17,463 nucleotides of DNA from Amoebophrya sp. AT5.2 (lineage: Eukaryota; Sar; Dinophyceae; Syndiniales; Amoebophryaceae), in assembly GCA_005223375.1 (NCBI GenBank), contig RXOD01004883.1:1-17463 (forward strand). The letters are read 5' to 3'. The notes under the pieces were generated by a model. It searched no databases. It was not told where the DNA came from and worked only from the letters and a program-made list of their open reading frames with translations. Below are positions 15,173 through 17,463 of this stretch, piece by piece. How positions within the stretch are numbered: the first letter of the stretch is position 1; each line of letters opens with the position of its first letter. The translations under genes were made by a program, and so were the position numbers.

Positions 15173-15765
15173 AATTTCGCGGCACGCGTTCCCTGCAGGC
15201 TCGCTTGATTTCAAATGTTCTCACAAATATACCTCTGCCTCTCCGCCCTGTTCCTGCGATGACGGCGAGTCCGTTTGTTTTCATCGTCGGAAGTCGTTTG
15301 CGCTTGCGTCCGTCGGTCGGTGAACGTCGAACTGAAGAACTGATGAAGGAGCTGCCAAGAAAAAAGTCGCTTCGGTTTCCTGCCTCAACTGCCTTCTTTT
15401 CGTGCGGCCTCTTTCTTATCATGTTTCGTGTTGATTCGTGCGTCCGTACATAGGAAAAAAGTTTCATTGATTTGTGCGCCCCGTGCTGAAGCTTCTCGTC
15501 GGAAAACTTCGTCTGGAAGTTTTAATGTCGGATGTGCAGGTGCTGCTGCTGCATGTGCATTGTCGTCAACATTTCAACATTTTTATGAATGGAGCGAAAC
15601 CCAGGGTTTATTTGAAACTCTCCCCCCTTCACTATTAATGGTAATTTTGCAGCGAGATGTATCACTTCGCGTTCGCATCGTGAAAAACACGAGGACAAGG
15701 AGTGTGTCCTTTCGGGTCGCCCGCGTCTAGTTTGTAACCACGCCGTCGCCGGCCAACCGTAATCA
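15173..15765. other. Intergenic stretch, no supported gene
   Basis: 593 bases between the FkbM gene and the last gene. Short frames at 15106-15453 and 15428-15730 show no domain and no coding-like composition. I see no RNA gene or long repeat. Confidence 0.55.
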
Positions 15766-17439
15766 ATGAGTTCTATTTCTTCTGCCGACGAGGTGAACGG
15801 CCAGGCACCTGGCAGTGGCGCAGAAACGGACGGCCCTGTGCGTGTTGGACTGGCGTCGGGGGTTGGGTCAGGGGTGCTCGTCGGGTCGGGGGTGATCCTT
15901 GACGGTGACGGTTTTCCGCAGCCGCGTCCACTCGGAGACAGCCAGGGCCCCATCCCAGAAGATGCTCGACCTTCTTTGGAAGATGCGGTCGGCCCACCAC
16001 CTCCTCCGGTCGCTGTCCCTCGTCCTCCTTCGCGTTTGTCGTCGAAGCGCTTCACCGCCGCCATGCGCAGGGCCGCGATGAAGGCTCGGGCGGTAAGTGA
16101 CATCGCGCACGTCGATCACTTAGTCAAGCTGAGCCCAACCTCCACACCTACTACGGCCCCGCCAAATTACAAACCGACAGCCCAGCGCGAGCAGAGACCG
16201 GATTTGGCACACGTCGACGATTTCCTAGACGGATCCGTCGTGTTGCCGCCTCCAACAAGAAATTCGGCGGCGTCCTCTAGGTCTAGTGGTCTGGAGGTAG
16301 CTGCTCCGAGTCAATTAGAAGCACGAGGAGCGCCGTTCTCGAACGGTGACGAGGAGCGTCCGCGGCCACTGGGGGTCCCGCCATCACAAGTTGCACCTCC
16401 AGCAAACAGGCCAAAGACGAACGGCACACGGGACAGTGTTTCGATTGTTCCAGGAACGGACGCATCGCCAACAACGGCTGCGAAGAGGAGAAGCAGCCTT
16501 TCGCAGGCGCCCGCGCCGACGCCCGCGCGCACGCTGAATTTATCCTCGGCGAGCAACGGCGGCAAGAGCACCGTCTCGAATGAGGCCATGATGAAACATA
16601 TCGACCAGCAGCAGCGGCAGACGGACAAAGCGATCACAAACCTGTCCGGGAAGGTTGCCAACGTGGACTCGCGTTTGAGTGCGCTGCAGGACAACGTGGG
16701 TTCTCTACACGTGGAGGTGTCCAAAGTCGAGGCCAACGTGACGGCCGGGCTGGAGGCGGGGCTGCAGGCGCATAGCAGCGACATTATCAAGACCGTCAGC
16801 GCGCACGTGGGCGCCATCGTTCTGGAGGCGAGGGCGGACGCTCAGGCCGGCGCGCTTCTACCGGCGGCAGGAGGTGGGACGAGGCAGCAGGGAAAAAGGC
16901 CGCTGCAGGTGAAACGCAGCAGACGAGCTGCGGAAGGCGAGCAGGCGCCCGCTGTCGACGGCAGTGAGGAGGAAGGTCAGGAACAGGACGGCGACGACGA
17001 TGAAGTAGAGGAAAACCGAGACGCAAACGACGATACAGGGAAGGACGACGACGGCGAGGACGAAGACGGGGGAGGAGAAAAGGACGGGACGGCACGGGGA
17101 GGCGCTATTGCGCACACACCTGCTGCCGGAGGCGGAGATGATGTCGAAGAGGCGTCAGGAGTGAACCCTGCGGCAACTATGGGGCGGGTTTCCTCTGCCA
17201 CGACCGGCCGTTCGCGGCGGAAGAATCACGTGTCGCCGTCCGAGGTGGAGGCCGTCCTCGATTTTGTCCACGGGTCCGACGAGCAGGGCAGCTTCTCCGA
17301 AGTCTTCTCGAAGGAGTACGAGGTGCGTATGGTGGGACCAGGTGGTAAGTGGGTAACTGGTAAGTGGTTTTTGGCAAAAGTCAAAAAAAAAAATTCATCA
17401 TGCTTGGCAGCTTGTTCTACGACACACGCCAGCCGATAG
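15766..17439 (+). CDS. Disordered protein with coiled coil, basic cluster and acidic tract (3' structure uncertain)
   Basis: 557 residues if read without splicing; no family recognised. Residues 1-270 are Pro/Ser/Gly-rich and probably disordered, with two related short motifs (DIAHVDHLVKL at 112-122 and DLAHVDDFLDG at 146-156). Residues ~272-350 have heptad-like spacing typical of a coiled coil (IDQQQRQTDKAITNLSGKVA onward). KRPLQVKRSRR (377-387) resembles a nuclear localisation signal. Residues ~400-440 are an Asp/Glu-rich tract. A short ordered-looking segment SPSEVEAVLDFVHGSDEQG (490-508) follows. After ~519 the sequence runs through three donor-like sites (17323, 17345, 17360) and an A-tract, so the true end may be spliced. 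Nuclear scaffolding is a guess. Composition resembles the linkers of the J-like gene. Confidence 0.6.
   Translation: MSSISSADEVNGQAPGSGAETDGPVRVGLASGVGSGVLVGSGVILDGDGFPQPRPLGDSQGPIPEDARPSLEDAVGPPPPPVAVPRPPSRLSSKRFTAAMRRAAMKARAVSDIAHVDHLVKLSPTSTPTTAPPNYKPTAQREQRPDLAHVDDFLDGSVVLPPPTRNSAASSRSSGLEVAAPSQLEARGAPFSNGDEERPRPLGVPPSQVAPPANRPKTNGTRDSVSIVPGTDASPTTAAKRRSSLSQAPAPTPARTLNLSSASNGGKSTVSNEAMMKHIDQQQRQTDKAITNLSGKVANVDSRLSALQDNVGSLHVEVSKVEANVTAGLEAGLQAHSSDIIKTVSAHVGAIVLEARADAQAGALLPAAGGGTRQQGKRPLQVKRSRRAAEGEQAPAVDGSEEEGQEQDGDDDEVEENRDANDDTGKDDDGEDEDGGGEKDGTARGGAIAHTPAAGGGDDVEEASGVNPAATMGRVSSATTGRSRRKNHVSPSEVEAVLDFVHGSDEQGSFSEVFSKEYEVRMVGPGGKWVTGKWFLAKVKKKNSSCLAACSTTHASR
17345..17410 (+). other. 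Candidate 66-nt (or 51-nt) intron with tandem GTAAGT donors
   Basis: GTAAGT occurs at 17345-17350 and again at 17360-17365, 15 bases apart and in the same phase (1). An acceptor-like CTTGGCAG ends at 17410. Both donor choices remove a multiple of three bases, so both spliced forms and the unspliced form end at the same TAG (17437-17439). Another possible donor, GTGCGT at 17323, is phase 0 and would shift to a stop at 17453-17455. Confidence 0.4.
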
Positions 17440-17463
17440 TCGAGCATCATTGTAGTCCGTGGC

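Noticed and set aside
1..17463. CRISPR array, rRNA, tRNA or bacterial insertion sequence
   Set aside because: I saw no regularly spaced repeats, no rRNA-like conserved blocks, no convincing tRNA cloverleaf and no transposase-like protein on either strand.

Overview
This window looks like nuclear DNA of a eukaryotic protist. The evidence is long GC-rich reading frames with Ala/Glu/Lys/Ser-rich disordered stretches, spliceosomal-type introns inside one gene, no bacterial-style ribosome sites or operons, and membrane-anchored proteins with eukaryote-like extensions. All six genes I can support lie on the + strand. Co-directional genes, and introns with inverted-repeat ends and odd splice borders, recall dinoflagellates and especially the parasitic Syndiniales (Amoebophrya), where introner-type introns have been described. 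That assignment is inference only; there is no rRNA or other phylogenetic marker here.

Layout: (1) 3-200, the 3' end of an Ala/Glu-rich protein with a perfect 36-bp tandem duplication. (2) 201-1176, no convincing gene. (3) 1177-2016, a single-exon PPC/DUF296-domain protein with an N-terminal membrane anchor. (4) 2202-4433, a single-exon major facilitator superfamily transporter of about 12-13 membrane segments with two large hydrophilic loops. (5) 4753-12679, the centrepiece: a gene I reconstruct from six exons and five introns, coding about 2,180 residues. It carries five degenerate J-like (DnaJ-type) domains separated by acidic and basic disordered linkers, and ends in a basic Ala-Gly-Arg-Lys-Ser-Thr repeat tail. 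(6) 13340-15172, an FkbM-type methyltransferase with an N-terminal signal anchor. (7) 15766-about 17439, a disordered/coiled-coil/acidic protein whose 3' end contains tandem splice-donor sequences.

The J-like gene is the main discovery candidate. Its third J-like domain is split by one intron and its fourth by two, and the exon that completes the fourth (7919-8079) is too short to stand out by itself. None of the five domains keeps the His-Pro-Asp triad that J proteins need to stimulate Hsp70; the nearest are His-Pro-Gln in domain 5 and Asn-Pro-Met in domain 1. Four of the five introns begin GTACT rather than GTAAG/GTGAG. One intron has 13-bp terminal inverted repeats (11 of 13 match). Another has exon-matching GAC triplets at its borders. 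These point to intron gain by insertion after the J-like domains had multiplied.

The genes do not form an obvious pathway. The transporter, the FkbM methyltransferase and the PPC protein are all predicted membrane proteins. The J-like protein and the last gene have features (basic repeats, acidic tracts, NLS-like clusters) that suggest a nuclear or chromatin role, but this is inference.
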